Shown here piece by piece: positions 34,643 through 42,949 of a stretch of 64,000 bases of DNA. The notes beneath the pieces are model-generated. The model was not told the origin of the DNA, made no database searches, and saw nothing but the letters and a program-made list of their open reading frames with translations. Made by a program: the position numbers and the translations under genes. This DNA comes from G965276765 sp965276825. Its GTDB lineage: Bacteria; Actinomycetota; Acidimicrobiia; Acidimicrobiales; Palsa-688. The first letter of the stretch is position 1; the number at the start of each line of letters is the position of its first letter. The DNA is taken from NCBI GenBank assembly GCA_965276825.1, contig OZ255630.1:1178001-1242000 (forward strand), in the 5' to 3' direction.

Positions 34643-34882
34643 ATGCCTGACAGTCTCGACATCGATGCGATGCTCGCCCGCTTCCAGGCGAGGGCGCGCG
34701 CCGTGCGCCAGCGCGGCCTCCCACCCGTCGAAGGACCGGAGCGCAAGCGGTTCCTCGACCAGGCCAGGATCGACTTCCAGGACTACGCCCTCGTCGGGGA
34801 CGCCTCTGGCCACATCGACGATGGCATCCTCACGCTCACCATCGACCTGCGCCCCAAGCCGGACGACGCCGCGTCCTCCTGA
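34643..34882 (+). CDS. Small hypothetical protein
   Basis: A 79-residue protein, MPDSLDIDAMLARFQARAR at the start, then PPVEGPERKRFLDQARIDFQ and a final strand LTLTIDLRP. Looks like a small alpha-beta domain. The ATG at 34643 is chosen over the ATG at 34634 because the latter overlaps the predicted -10 box. The stop codon lies in a 15-bp tandem duplication. Confidence 0.7.
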   Translation: MPDSLDIDAMLARFQARARAVRQRGLPPVEGPERKRFLDQARIDFQDYALVGDASGHIDDGILTLTIDLRPKPDDAASS

Positions 34883-34904
34883 GCAGCGCCCTCCTGAGCA
34901 GCGC
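34875..34904 (+). repeat. 15-bp perfect tandem duplication across a stop codon
   Basis: CCTCCTGAGCAGCGC twice; the first copy contains the stop of the 34643-34882 gene. Confidence 0.92.
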
Positions 34905-34955
34905 CGGACGACGGGACCCCCCCACGACGACGGGACCGCGCGACGACGGGACCGC
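34905..34955 (-). repeat. 15-19 bp degenerate repeat, three copies, beside the RNase D stop
   Basis: Three copies of a CGACGACGGGACC(G/C)C unit of variable length (plus strand), ending 5 nt from the RNase D stop codon. Confidence 0.75.
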
Positions 34956-34959
34956 CCGA

Positions 34960-36225
34960 TCAACCGCCGCGCTGGTCGGCCGACGCCACCGCCGGGTCGT
35001 CGAGGGCCGCCGCCTGGTCGTCGGTGGTGGGAGCGCCCGTGGGCGGCGTGCCCGGCAGCGGCTGGTGCGACCTGGCCTCGATGAGCAGTCCACCGTCGCC
35101 GTCGAAGGCCAGCGCGGCGTTGCCGTCGACGAGTGGTCCGATGCTCGAGCCGGCGAGCTCCCAGCGCCACCCGAAGCGCAGTCGCGAACCCCCGCCGGGG
35201 CGGAGCAGGCCGACCACGTCGGAGCGCGTCCCGAGGAGCGAAGCGTCGACGGCTGACTGCTTGGCGACCTGGCCGACCCAGGCCATGGCGAGGGCCACGG
35301 CCGGGCGCAGCTCCCTGGGCACCTCGTCGGCCGCGGGTGCCTCGATCTCCGCGTCGGGCATGGCCCGGCCCCGCTCCACCGCCGCCAGGATGGCGTCGTC
35401 GGCGCCGGCCCGCAGGAAGCGCTGGTCGAGGCCGCGCACGGCGGCCAGGGCGCGCGCCGAGGTCGGCGGCCGGTGGGCGATGGCCTGCACGGCCAGGTCG
35501 GGCAGCACGTGGCGCACCGGCACGTCCTGGTCCTGGGCCCGCTCCTCCCGCCATGCGGCCACGGCGCAGGCCACCCCCCTCGCCTGGCCCCGCAGCTGCC
35601 TGGCGTCGCGCAGGCGCCACCAGGCCCGCTTCGGGTCCGGGGGCCCGTGCGGCCTGGCCCGGAGGATCTCGCTCTCCTCCTCGGCCCACTCGATCCGTCC
35701 GAGCCGCCCGAGGTCGGCCTCGATGGCCGCCGCCAGGTCGAGAAGGTGGTCGACGTCGGCGGCCGCGTAGCGCAGCTGCGACGCGGTCAGCGGCCGGACG
35801 CTCCAGTCGGTCAGACGGTCACCCTTGGCCACCTCGATGCCGAGGTAGCGCGACGACAGCGCCGCCAACGACGCCGACCCGTGGCCGGCGAAGCCGGCGG
35901 CGATCTGGGTGTCGAGCAGGCGGCTCGGACCGGTCCCGCAAGCCAGCCTGAGGACCTCGAGGTCCTGGTCGGCGGCGTGGGCGACCATGGTGCCGGGACC
36001 GTCGAGGATCTCGGCCAGCGGCCGGAGGTCCACGGCCTGCGGGTCGACGAGGGCTACCTCGGTCGCGCCCGCGGGGCCGGACCAGGCCAGCTGCACGAGG
36101 GCGACGCGCGGCCAGTAGGTCCGTTCCCGGTGGAACTCGGTGTCGAGGGCGTAGCGCGGCGCGCCGCGCAGGCGCTCGACGATCACGGTCAGGTCGCCGC
36201 GGGTCGAGACGAGGTCCGCGCTCAT
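34960..36225 (-). CDS. rnd: Ribonuclease D family 3'-5' exonuclease with HRDC domain
   Basis: A 421-residue protein with DEDDy exonuclease motifs: ALDTEFHRERTYWP (D, E), AHAADQDLEVLRL (D) and LRYAAADVDHLLDL (Y, D). An HRDC domain follows near residues 215-300. The C-terminal 100 residues are of unknown role. It processes structured RNA 3' ends. The start overlaps the stop of a linker element nearly identical to that before prcA. Upstream is the sigma factor gene. Confidence 0.92.
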   Translation of the reverse strand: MSADLVSTRGDLTVIVERLRGAPRYALDTEFHRERTYWPRVALVQLAWSGPAGATEVALVDPQAVDLRPLAEILDGPGTMVAHAADQDLEVLRLACGTGPSRLLDTQIAAGFAGHGSASLAALSSRYLGIEVAKGDRLTDWSVRPLTASQLRYAAADVDHLLDLAAAIEADLGRLGRIEWAEEESEILRARPHGPPDPKRAWWRLRDARQLRGQARGVACAVAAWREERAQDQDVPVRHVLPDLAVQAIAHRPPTSARALAAVRGLDQRFLRAGADDAILAAVERGRAMPDAEIEAPAADEVPRELRPAVALAMAWVGQVAKQSAVDASLLGTRSDVVGLLRPGGGSRLRFGWRWELAGSSIGPLVDGNAALAFDGDGGLLIEARSHQPLPGTPPTGAPTTDDQAAALDDPAVASADQRGG

Positions 36226-36293
36226 CGGGGCGCCCTCTGCGAAGGCGCCCGTGAGCAGGCTGCTCTGCTGGTCGGTTCGCACTGCGTGCTCAC
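36222..36293 (-). promoter_or_regulatory. Stop-to-start linker element, copy 2 (mini-cistron / triple hairpin)
   Basis: A 72-nt segment with GTG overlapping the sigma factor TGA and TGA overlapping the rnd ATG, encoding 23 residues in frame (starts VSTQCEPT, ends SQRAPR). 57 of the 67 internal nucleotides match copy 1 without gaps. In the 10-bp hairpin next to the start codon both differences (C to T, T to C) keep pairing; the other changes fall in loops or single-strand parts. Confidence 0.8.
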
Positions 36294-37051
36294 GGCGCCG
36301 GCTCGGCCGCCCACGTGCGCAACTGGGCCAGGCTGCGCGCCAGCAGGCGCGAGACCTGCATCTGGCTGACCCCGACCATCGACGCGATCTCCGTCTGGGA
36401 GCAGCCGACCACGAAGCGGAGGTTGAGGATCTGCTGCTGGCGCTCCGACAACCTGGACAGGAGCGGGCTGAGCTCCAACTGCCCGTCGATCTCCGCCAGG
36501 CGGTGGTCGCGCACGCCGATCCGGTTGTTGAGGCTGTGGTCCTCGCCGCTCGACAGCGGCGCCTCCAGCGAGGTCGAGTGGCGCAGGCCGCCGGCGTCGA
36601 GCGCCTCGACGACCTCGTCGGTGCCCACGTCGAGGCGGCCGGCGATCTCCGGCAGCGTCGGCGAGCGACCGAACTCCTGGGTCAGCTCGTCGATGGCCTG
36701 CTGGGCCTGCAGGTGCAGGTCGTGGACCCGGCGGGGCAGGCGGACCGACCAGCCGCGGTCGCGGAGGTGGCGCTTGAGCTCGCCCAGGATGGTGGCCGTG
36801 GCGAAGGTCGTCAGCTCGGCGCCGCGGTCGGGATCGAAGCGGTCGATCGCCTTGAGCAGGCCGATCAACGCCACCTGGTTGAGGTCGTCGAGCTCCTCGC
36901 CCCGCTGCGCGAACCGCCCGGCCAGGCTGTAGGCGAGGCCCTGGTACGCGTCGACGACCCGGTCCCTCGCCGCCGGCGAGCGGGTCACGAAGTACTCGGT
37001 GATCGCCTTCCTGATCTGCTCCCGGCCGATGGCGGCGTGGGCAGAGCCCAT
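36290..37051 (-). CDS. SigB/SigF/SigG-type RNA polymerase sigma factor
   Basis: A 253-residue sigma-70 family protein with region 2 (YQGLAYSLAGRFAQRGEELDDLNQVALIGLLKAI, split), region 3 (GRSPTLPEIAGRLDVGTDEV) and region 4 helix-turn-helix (GCSQTEIASMVGVSQMQVSRLL). It fits the SigB/F/G stress and differentiation group. GGAGG precedes the ATG by 6 nt. No anti-sigma factor gene is adjacent, which is unusual for this group. Confidence 0.93.
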   Translation of the reverse strand: MGSAHAAIGREQIRKAITEYFVTRSPAARDRVVDAYQGLAYSLAGRFAQRGEELDDLNQVALIGLLKAIDRFDPDRGAELTTFATATILGELKRHLRDRGWSVRLPRRVHDLHLQAQQAIDELTQEFGRSPTLPEIAGRLDVGTDEVVEALDAGGLRHSTSLEAPLSSGEDHSLNNRIGVRDHRLAEIDGQLELSPLLSRLSERQQQILNLRFVVGCSQTEIASMVGVSQMQVSRLLARSLAQLRTWAAEPAP

Positions 37052-37101
37052 GGAACCTCCTCTGCGCGGACTATACCGGCGCGCTGGCGCCACCCCCTGC
37101 A

Positions 37102-37638
37102 CTAGCCCCCGTAGTTCATTCTCGTGTCCTCCATCCGCAGGACCTGACGGTCCTCGGCTCCCGGGAAGCCCGCCCCGGTGACCTCCCCGACGAAGAGGGT
37201 GTGGGACGCGGCGTCCACCTGGTGGCGCACCTCGCAGTCCAGCCAGGCGACCGCGGCGGCGAGCACGGGCGCACCCGAAGGGGCGTCGATCACCGCCTGG
37301 CCGGCGAGGGTCCCGGCCGAGGCGTCGTCCTCGGTGGGCTTGACGAAGCGGCGCACGACCGGACGGTCCTCCCGGTCGAGGATCGAGAGGGCGAAGACAC
37401 CCCCCTCGCGCACCAACCGGTGGGTGAGCGCGCCGACCTCGACCGACACGGCGACGAGCTTGGGCTCGGTGGCGACCTGCGTCGCCCAGTTGAGGGTCAT
37501 CAGGTTGCGGGTGCCACCGGACCGGCTGCCGAGCAGGTACAAACCCGACGGCATGGCCCACAGCACCCTGCGGCGACGACGGTCCTCGTCGTCACCCCGG
37601 ACCGCCCCCGCCCCTGCTGGATCGCCGCCTTCTGCCAC
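37102..37638 (-). CDS. Flavin reductase-like domain protein (FMN-binding)
   Basis: A 178-residue split-barrel FMN-binding protein: VLWAMPSGLYLLGSRSGGTRN is the phosphate-binding start (positions 26 on), followed by LMTLNWATQVATEPKLVAVSVE and GEVTGAGFPGAED. GTG 37638 was chosen because a TACGCT box lies 8 nt before it and it gives a typical length; the ATG at 37554 would cut into the conserved domain. Likely reduces FMN/FAD for a partner oxygenase not present here. Confidence 0.82.
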   Translation of the reverse strand: MAEGGDPAGAGAVRGDDEDRRRRRVLWAMPSGLYLLGSRSGGTRNLMTLNWATQVATEPKLVAVSVEVGALTHRLVREGGVFALSILDREDRPVVRRFVKPTEDDASAGTLAGQAVIDAPSGAPVLAAAVAWLDCEVRHQVDAASHTLFVGEVTGAGFPGAEDRQVLRMEDTRMNYGG

Positions 37639-37646
37639 TCCGGGAG

Positions 37647-37652
37647 AGCGTA
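37647..37652 (-). promoter_or_regulatory. TACGCT -10 box of the flavin reductase gene
   Basis: TANNNT hexamer ending 8 nt before GTG 37638. Confidence 0.5.
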
Positions 37653-37701
37653 GGCGAAGGCTGCGACGGCCCCGGTCCCGCTTCGGGTCCGCTTCTGGCG
37701 G

Positions 37702-37752
37702 CGTTTCGCGTCGCCGGCAGTTCCGCGTCGCCGGCGGGTTCAGCCTCGCCGG
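37702..37752 (-). repeat. 17-bp degenerate tandem repeat, three copies, containing a stop codon
   Basis: Units ending GCGTCGCCGGC on the plus strand at 37702, 37719 and 37736; the last contains the TGA of the DUF3151 gene. Confidence 0.75.
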
Positions 37753-38195
37753 TCCCAGTCCGGGTCGAGCTGACGGAGGAACAGCGCGCAGCGCTCCTCC
37801 TCGGCGGTCTCGCCGATCCGCTCCGCCGCCGCCCGCAGCGCGTCCAGCGCCCGCAGGAAGCCGCGGTTGGTCGGCTGAGCCCAGCGGACGTAGCCCGAAC
37901 CCCGCCACCCCGACGCCCGGAGCGTGTCGAGGCCACGGTGATAGCCCACCCTGGCGTAGGCGTAGCTCTCCACCGGATCGTCGGCGACCTCGGCCAGTCC
38001 GGCCCAGGGGTCGAGCACGCTCGGGTGACCGGCGGCGATCCCGGCGAGCGCAGACTTGCGCTCCGCGCCCTCGAGGCGGTCGGCGGTGGCCAGCGCGTCG
38101 GCGACCGCGGCCGGCAGTGGCGGCAGCACCGTCTCGGGCGGCCCAGTGGTGAGCGGTACGGCAGAGCCGGTCGGGGGGTGCGGTTCGGTGGCCAT
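37740..38195 (-). CDS. DUF3151 family protein
   Basis: A 151-residue protein matching the actinobacterial DUF3151 family: LEGAERKSALAGIAAGHPS, YAYARVGYHRGLDTLRASGWRG and PTNRGFLRALDALRAAAERIGE; ends LFLRQLDPDW. The start could also be ATG 38204 or 38207, adding 3-4 residues. Divergent from the HIT gene. Cellular function unknown, but widely conserved in the phylum. Confidence 0.86.
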   Translation of the reverse strand: MATEPHPPTGSAVPLTTGPPETVLPPLPAAVADALATADRLEGAERKSALAGIAAGHPSVLDPWAGLAEVADDPVESYAYARVGYHRGLDTLRASGWRGSGYVRWAQPTNRGFLRALDALRAAAERIGETAEEERCALFLRQLDPDWDRRG

Positions 38196-38261
38196 CACCT
38201 GCATCATGGCGCAGGACCGCCTGGCAGGATGCATGGCCGTGAGCGACCTGGCGAGCGACCG

Positions 38262-38696
38262 GTGACCGACTGCGCCTTCGACCGCATCGTCGCCGGGGCG
38301 GAGGCCGGCCACGTGGTGCTCGACGAGCCGCGGCTCCTCGCCTTCCTCGACATCAGGCCGGTGTTCCCCGGCCACACCCTGGTGGTGCCCAAGGTCCACC
38401 ACGAGACCATCGCCGACCTGCCGCCCGACCTGCTCGGGCCACTCTTCGACGCGGCCAGGCGGGTGGCGGCCGCCCAACGGGCCGCCCTCGGGAGCACCGG
38501 CACCTGGCTGGCCCTCAACGACGTGGTCAGCCAGAGCGTGCCCCACGTCCACGTCCACGTGGTCCCGCGCCGCTTCAAGGACGGCCTGCGGGGCTTCTTC
38601 TGGCCGCGCACCCGCTACGCCGATGCGGCCGATGCGGCCGAGACCGCCGCCGCCCTGCGCGCCGCCATCGGCCCGCCGACCGTGCCGGCGCCGTGA
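38262..38696 (+). CDS. HIT family hydrolase
   Basis: A 144-residue histidine-triad protein: FLDIRPVFPGHTLVVPK and the catalytic HVHVHVVP (about residue 93). HIT proteins hydrolyse or transfer nucleotide monophosphates. The first conserved Cys (DCAFDRIVAG) fits the HINT/HIT group. A 10-codon frame (ATG 38233, MAVSDLASDR) ends at a TGA overlapping the GTG start, like other small leader frames here. Overlaps the GNAT gene by 4 bp. Confidence 0.93.
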   Translation: MTDCAFDRIVAGAEAGHVVLDEPRLLAFLDIRPVFPGHTLVVPKVHHETIADLPPDLLGPLFDAARRVAAAQRAALGSTGTWLALNDVVSQSVPHVHVHVVPRRFKDGLRGFFWPRTRYADAADAAETAAALRAAIGPPTVPAP

Positions 38697-39178
38697 GCGG
38701 AGCGCGATCCGGGCCGCCGCAAGGGCCGGTGCCGGTGACGGTCAGGTCCGCCGTGCGGACCGACGCCGCCCGCCTGGCCGAGCTGCTCGACGGGGGCGCC
38801 CTGACGGCCAAGGAGGACCCGGGCGACCCGGGCCCCTACGAGGCCGCCCTCGAGGACATCGCCGCCACTGCGGGCAACGACGTGCTGGTGGCCGAGGTGG
38901 ACGGTCGGGTCGTCGGGATGTGCCAGCTGATCGTGGTCCGCCACCTCCAGGAGCGCGGCGGCCGCTGCGCCGAGATCGAGTCCGTGCACGTCGAGCACGC
39001 CCTGCGCTCGGGCGGGATCGGCACTGCGCTGATGGCGGCGGCCATCGGGCGGGCCCGGGCCGCGGGCTGCTACCGGGTCCAGCTGACGTCCAACGTCGCC
39101 CGGGTCGACGCCAGGCGCTTCTACGAGCGACTCGGTTTCCACCCGAGCCACACCGGATTCAAGCTCTACCTCAGGTAG
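38693..39178 (+). CDS. GNAT family N-acetyltransferase
   Basis: A 161-residue GNAT protein: VRSAVRTDAARLAELL, VAEVDGRVVGMCQLIVV, IESVHVEHALRSGGIGTALM (acetyl-CoA loop RSGGIG) and the final FYERLGFHPSHTGFKLYL. The substrate is unknown; the ending FxLGFxxS-x-GFKLYL is typical of small aminotransferase-like acetyltransferases. GTG start overlaps the HIT stop (GTGA). Confidence 0.9.
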   Translation: MSGARSGPPQGPVPVTVRSAVRTDAARLAELLDGGALTAKEDPGDPGPYEAALEDIAATAGNDVLVAEVDGRVVGMCQLIVVRHLQERGGRCAEIESVHVEHALRSGGIGTALMAAAIGRARAAGCYRVQLTSNVARVDARRFYERLGFHPSHTGFKLYLR

Positions 39179-39528
39179 AGGGTTGTGGGTTGTGGATCGC
39201 AGGACGCCCGGGCCAGGGGGCCAGGGCGGCGACCGGGGTGGCGGGGGTGGCCGAGGCCGCGGAGCCGGGCAGCATCTCGGGACCCGTGATCGCGCTCACC
39301 GCCGTGCCGGGTCCGCAGATCCGCCCGACCCGGCCCGACCCCGTCCAGAACACACGATAGCCGTCCGGAACACACGATAGCCGCCTGGAACGCCTGGAAC
39401 GCCTGGAACGCCTGGAACGCCTGGAACGCCCGGAACGCCTGGAACGCCCGGAACGCCTGGAACGCCTGGAACGCACGATGGCCGCACCCGAGCCCCACCC
39501 GCCCGCCCCACAGACCGGCGGCCCCGGA
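39179..39528. other. 350-bp gene-free region with tandem repeats
   Basis: Between the converging GNAT and tyrS genes. It contains a 7-bp doublet GGGTTGT just after the GNAT stop, two copies of a GGAACACACGATAGCCG unit (39353-39383) and the 9-bp array described separately. No gene is apparent on either strand. Confidence 0.65.
39384..39473 (+). repeat. 9-bp tandem repeat, ten copies
   Basis: Ten units of CCTGGAACG with single changes to CCCGGAACG at two places. The array ends in GCACGATGGCC, which resembles the flanking 17-bp unit. Confidence 0.95.
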
Positions 39529-40806
39529 TCAGGACTGGACGAGCAGCACGTGCTGGGTGCGCCGCCCCCGGCGGAGCACGACGAACCTGCCGTGGAGGGC
39601 GTCGTCGGGCCCGAGGTCGCGCTCGGCGTCCAGCCGGCGGTTGTTGACCGAGATGGCGCCCCCGGCCAGGTCCCTGCGGGCCGCGCCGCGCGACGCCGAG
39701 AGCTCGCTCCTGACCAGGGCGTCGACGACGGGCAGGCCGCCGGCCAGCTCCGATGCGGCGACGACGGTCGAGGGGGCGTCGGCCAGCGCGGCCTCGAGCA
39801 GGCCGGGGTCGAGGCCGGCGATGTCCTCGGTGAAGAGCACCGTCGCGGCCCGCTCGGCGCCGTCGGCCTCGGCGGGCCCGTGGACCAGCGCGGTCATGGT
39901 CCTGGCCAGGGCCCGCTGGGCCTCCCGGCGCTCGGGGTGGGCGGCGGTGGCCGAGTCGAGCTCGGTGATCCGCTCCGGGTCGAGGAAGGTGAACCGGCGT
40001 AGGTACGAGCCGACCTCGGCGTCGGTGGTGGCCAACCAGAACTGGAAGAACTGGTACGGGCTGGTCCTGGCCGGGTCGAGCCAGATGGTGCCCGTCTCGG
40101 TCTTGCCGAACTTGCCGCCGTCGGCCTTGGTCACCAGCGGCGAGGTCAGCCCGAAGCCCTGGACCCGCCGGAGCCGGCGGAGCAGCTCGACGCCCTCGGT
40201 GATGTTGCCCCACTGGTCGGAGCCACCGAGCTGCAGCGTGCAGTCGAAGCGGTCGTGGAGGGCGACGAAGTCCCACGCCTGGAGGAGCATGTAGGTGAAC
40301 TCGGTGAAGCTCAGGCCCTGCTCGCGGCCGTCGAGGCGGGACCGGACCGAGTCCTTGCGGATCATCTCGTTCACGCTGAAGTGCTTGCCCACGTCCCGGA
40401 GGAACTCGAGCAGCCCGGTGGACCCGAGCCACTCGGCGTTGTCGGCCAGCACCGTGGCCCCGCTCCCGCCCTCGTCGCCGAGAAGGCGCGCCACCTGGGC
40501 GTGGATGGCGTCGCGGTTCGCGGCCAGCGCCTCGGCGGACAGCAGGACCCGCTCGTCGCTCTTGAACGACGGGTCCCCGATCATGCCGGTCCCGCCGCCG
40601 ACCAGGGCGATCGGGCGGTGGCCCGCCTCCCGGAGGCGCCGCAGGGTGCACAGCTGCTGGAGGTGGCCGACGTGGAGGCTGTCGGCGGTCGGGTCGAAGC
40701 CGATGTAGGCGGTCACCCGGGTCGCCTCCAGGCGGTCCCAGAGGGCGTCGTCGGTGACCTGGTGCACCAGCCCCCGCCAGGTGAGCTCGTCGCGGAGGGT
40801 GGGCAT
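39529..40806 (-). CDS. tyrS: Tyrosyl-tRNA synthetase
   Basis: A 425-residue class Ic synthetase. AYIGFDPTADSLHVGHL carries the HIGH-like HVGH, GGSDQWGNI and the KMSKS equivalent KFGKTETG (about residue 232). The C-terminal S4-like RNA-binding domain is present (GAISVNNRRLDAERDL). It attaches tyrosine to tRNA-Tyr. ATG chosen for length; the AlkA-like gene diverges 45 bp away, so the two promoters overlap. Confidence 0.97.
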   Translation of the reverse strand: MPTLRDELTWRGLVHQVTDDALWDRLEATRVTAYIGFDPTADSLHVGHLQQLCTLRRLREAGHRPIALVGGGTGMIGDPSFKSDERVLLSAEALAANRDAIHAQVARLLGDEGGSGATVLADNAEWLGSTGLLEFLRDVGKHFSVNEMIRKDSVRSRLDGREQGLSFTEFTYMLLQAWDFVALHDRFDCTLQLGGSDQWGNITEGVELLRRLRRVQGFGLTSPLVTKADGGKFGKTETGTIWLDPARTSPYQFFQFWLATTDAEVGSYLRRFTFLDPERITELDSATAAHPERREAQRALARTMTALVHGPAEADGAERAATVLFTEDIAGLDPGLLEAALADAPSTVVAASELAGGLPVVDALVRSELSASRGAARRDLAGGAISVNNRRLDAERDLGPDDALHGRFVVLRRGRRTQHVLLVQS

Positions 40807-40837
40807 GCCCTCAGCCTGCCATGCACCCACCCGGCCC

Positions 40838-40843
40838 TACCAT
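40838..40843 (+). promoter_or_regulatory. TACCAT -10 box of the glycosylase gene
   Basis: TANNNT hexamer ending 7 nt before GTG 40851; supports that start over the ATG at 40821, which would precede the promoter. Confidence 0.6.
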
Positions 40844-40850
40844 CGACTTC

Positions 40851-41831
40851 GTGGCCGTCGACGACCCCTCGGCCGACCCCGGGCCGCCCGCACCGCTGCG
40901 GCGGGTGCTGCGGGTGCCGGGTCCGTGGGACCTGCGAGCCACGCTCGGCCCGCTGCGGCGGGGCCGGGGTGACCCGTGCACCCGGATCTCGGGGCGCACC
41001 CTGTGGCGGGCCACCAGGACGCCCGCCGGTCCTGCGTCCCAGGCCGTCGTGTCGGACTCTGCGGCGGCGACGCTGACCAGCTGGGCGTGGGGCCCGGGCG
41101 CCGGGTGGCTCACCGAGGCGCTGCCCGACCTGGTCGGGCGCCACGACCCGGCCGACGACTTCGCCGCCCTCGTCTCGGCCCCGCGAGGCCCGGCCCGGCC
41201 ACCGGGCTGGGACGTGGTCGCCGGCCTGGCCAGACGCCACCCCGGTCTGCGGATCCCGGCCACGAGAGCGGTGGTCGAGGCGCTGGTACCGACCGTGCTC
41301 GAGCAGAAGGTGACCGGCATCGAGGCGTGGCGAGCCTGGCGCGACCTCGCCACTGCCTTCGCCACCCCGGCGCCAGGACCCGCCGGGCTGGTCCTGCCCC
41401 CCGACCCGGCCCGCCTGGCGGCCACCCCGGCGTGGGCCCTGCACCGCTTCGGGATCGAGGCCAGGCGGGCCGACACGATCCGCCGGGTCGCCGCCGCGCG
41501 CCGAAGGCTGGAAGAGGCGGCGACCATGCCCCCCGCCGACGCCACCAGGCGGCTGTGCGCCGTCGCCGGCGTCGGGCCGTGGTCGGCGGCCGAGGTGGGC
41601 CTGGTCGCCCTCGGCGACGGCGACGCGGTGAGCGTCGGCGACTTCCACCTGCCCAACCAGGTGGCGTGGTCGCTGACCGGCCGGCCGCGCGGCGACGACG
41701 CGCTGATGCTCGAGTTGCTCGAGCCCTGGCGGGGCCACCGCGGCCGGGTGCTGCGCCTGCTCGCCGCCGGTGGCGTGACCGCGCCCAAGTTCGGGCCCCG
41801 CCAGCCCCTCCGGTCGTTCCGGTCGTCGTAG
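40851..41831 (+). CDS. AlkA-like DNA-3-methyladenine glycosylase (HhH-GPD)
   Basis: A 326-residue protein with an N-terminal alpha/beta domain and HhH-GPD core: EALVPTVLEQKVTGIEAW, hairpin VAGVGPWSAAEVGL and catalytic Asp in VSVGDFHLPN (about residue 265). It removes alkylated purines. The stop codon falls in a 17-bp tandem repeat. Divergent from tyrS. Confidence 0.9.
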   Translation: MAVDDPSADPGPPAPLRRVLRVPGPWDLRATLGPLRRGRGDPCTRISGRTLWRATRTPAGPASQAVVSDSAAATLTSWAWGPGAGWLTEALPDLVGRHDPADDFAALVSAPRGPARPPGWDVVAGLARRHPGLRIPATRAVVEALVPTVLEQKVTGIEAWRAWRDLATAFATPAPGPAGLVLPPDPARLAATPAWALHRFGIEARRADTIRRVAAARRRLEEAATMPPADATRRLCAVAGVGPWSAAEVGLVALGDGDAVSVGDFHLPNQVAWSLTGRPRGDDALMLELLEPWRGHRGRVLRLLAAGGVTAPKFGPRQPLRSFRSS

Positions 41832-41895
41832 AGGGCCGCTCGTCGCGGAGAGCCGGTCGTCACAGAGAGCCGGTCGTCGTCGAAGGCCGGTCGAC
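41819..41895 (+). repeat. 17-bp tandem repeat, 4.5 copies, containing the glycosylase stop codon
   Basis: Units at 41819, 41836, 41853 and 41870 plus a partial; consensus CCGGTCGTCGNNGAGAG. The TAG stop lies in the first unit. Confidence 0.93.
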
Positions 41896-41925
41896 ACCGC
41901 CCAGGGGCGCTCCTGGAGGGCCGCC

Positions 41926-41931
41926 TAGCAT
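41926..41931 (+). promoter_or_regulatory. TAGCAT -10 box of bioB
   Basis: TANNNT hexamer ending 7 nt before GTG 41939. Confidence 0.62.
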
Positions 41932-41938
41932 GGCCGGC

Positions 41939-42949
41939 GTGTCCGCCGCCCCGCACCTGAAGGTCCTCGCTTCGCTCGGTGACGCGCTGCTCGAGCAGCG
42001 CCGCCGCCTCACCGCGGCCGAGTTGGCGGCGGCCGCCGCCCTGCCCGACGAGGCGGTGGCCAGCCTGGCCGCCCTGGCCCACGAGGTCCGCCTGGCGTGG
42101 TGCGGGCCGACGGTCGAAGTCGAGGGGATCCTGTCGGCCAAGACCGGCGGCTGTCCCGAGGACTGCCACTTCTGCTCCCAGTCGTCGCGCTTCGACTCCC
42201 CCGTGCTCGCCACCCCGTTCCTCGACCGCGACGAGGTGCTGGCTGCGGCCAGGGAGACCGCCGCGGTCGGGGCCAGCGAGTTCTGCCTGGTCCTGGCGGT
42301 GCGCGGCCCCGACGAGCGGACCATGGCCAGGATCCTCGAGCTGGTGCCGCTGATCAGGGCGGAGACCGGGCTCGACGTGGCCGTGTCGGCCGGGATCCTC
42401 GGACCCGGCCAGGCCGAGCGCCTGGCCGCCGGCGGGGTCCACCGCTACAACCACAACCTGGAGACGGCCAGGTCGCACTTCCCCGAGATCGTGACCACCC
42501 ACACGTGGGAGGAGCGCGAGGCCACCTGCCTGGCGGTCGCCGATGCCGGCATGCAGCTGTGCTGCGGGGTGCTGCTCGGGATGGGCGAGACCGACGAGCA
42601 GCGCCTCGAGCTGATCGGGCAGCTCGCCGCCCTCGGGCCGACCGAGGTGCCCGTCAACTTCCTCGACCCCCGGCCCGGCACCCCCCTCGCCATCCGCCGC
42701 CCGGTCCGGGCCATGGAGGCGATCCGCTGGATCGCCCTGTTCCGCCTCGGCCTGCCCGGCGTGATCCTCCGCTACGCCGGCGGCCGGGAGCTCACCCTCG
42801 GCCAGCTCCAGGCGCTGGGGCTGACGTCGGGCATCAACGCGCTGATCGTCGGCAACTACCTGACCACCCTCGGCCGCCGGCCGGAGGAGGACCTCGACAT
42901 GCTCGACGACCTGCGCATGCCCATCGGCGCCCTCTCCGCCGCCCTGTGA
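41939..42949 (+). CDS. bioB: Biotin synthase
   Basis: A 336-residue radical SAM enzyme: ILSAKTGGCPEDCHFCSQSSRF holds the CxxxCxxC cluster ligands (Cys about 75, 79, 82; quote split), with YNHNLETARSHFP, the [2Fe-2S]-region residues LGPTEVPVNFLDPRPGT and RYAGGRE. It inserts sulfur into dethiobiotin. This sequence belongs to the BioB type that in actinobacteria has a small Fe-S partner, encoded next. GTG start on a leaderless message. Confidence 0.95.
   Translation: MSAAPHLKVLASLGDALLEQRRRLTAAELAAAAALPDEAVASLAALAHEVRLAWCGPTVEVEGILSAKTGGCPEDCHFCSQSSRFDSPVLATPFLDRDEVLAAARETAAVGASEFCLVLAVRGPDERTMARILELVPLIRAETGLDVAVSAGILGPGQAERLAAGGVHRYNHNLETARSHFPEIVTTHTWEEREATCLAVADAGMQLCCGVLLGMGETDEQRLELIGQLAALGPTEVPVNFLDPRPGTPLAIRRPVRAMEAIRWIALFRLGLPGVILRYAGGRELTLGQLQALGLTSGINALIVGNYLTTLGRRPEEDLDMLDDLRMPIGALSAAL

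Noticed and set aside
39384..39473. Coding repeat (GVP)n on the minus strand
   Set aside because: The frame runs past the tyrS stop on the opposite side and lacks a start or domain; treated as a microsatellite.
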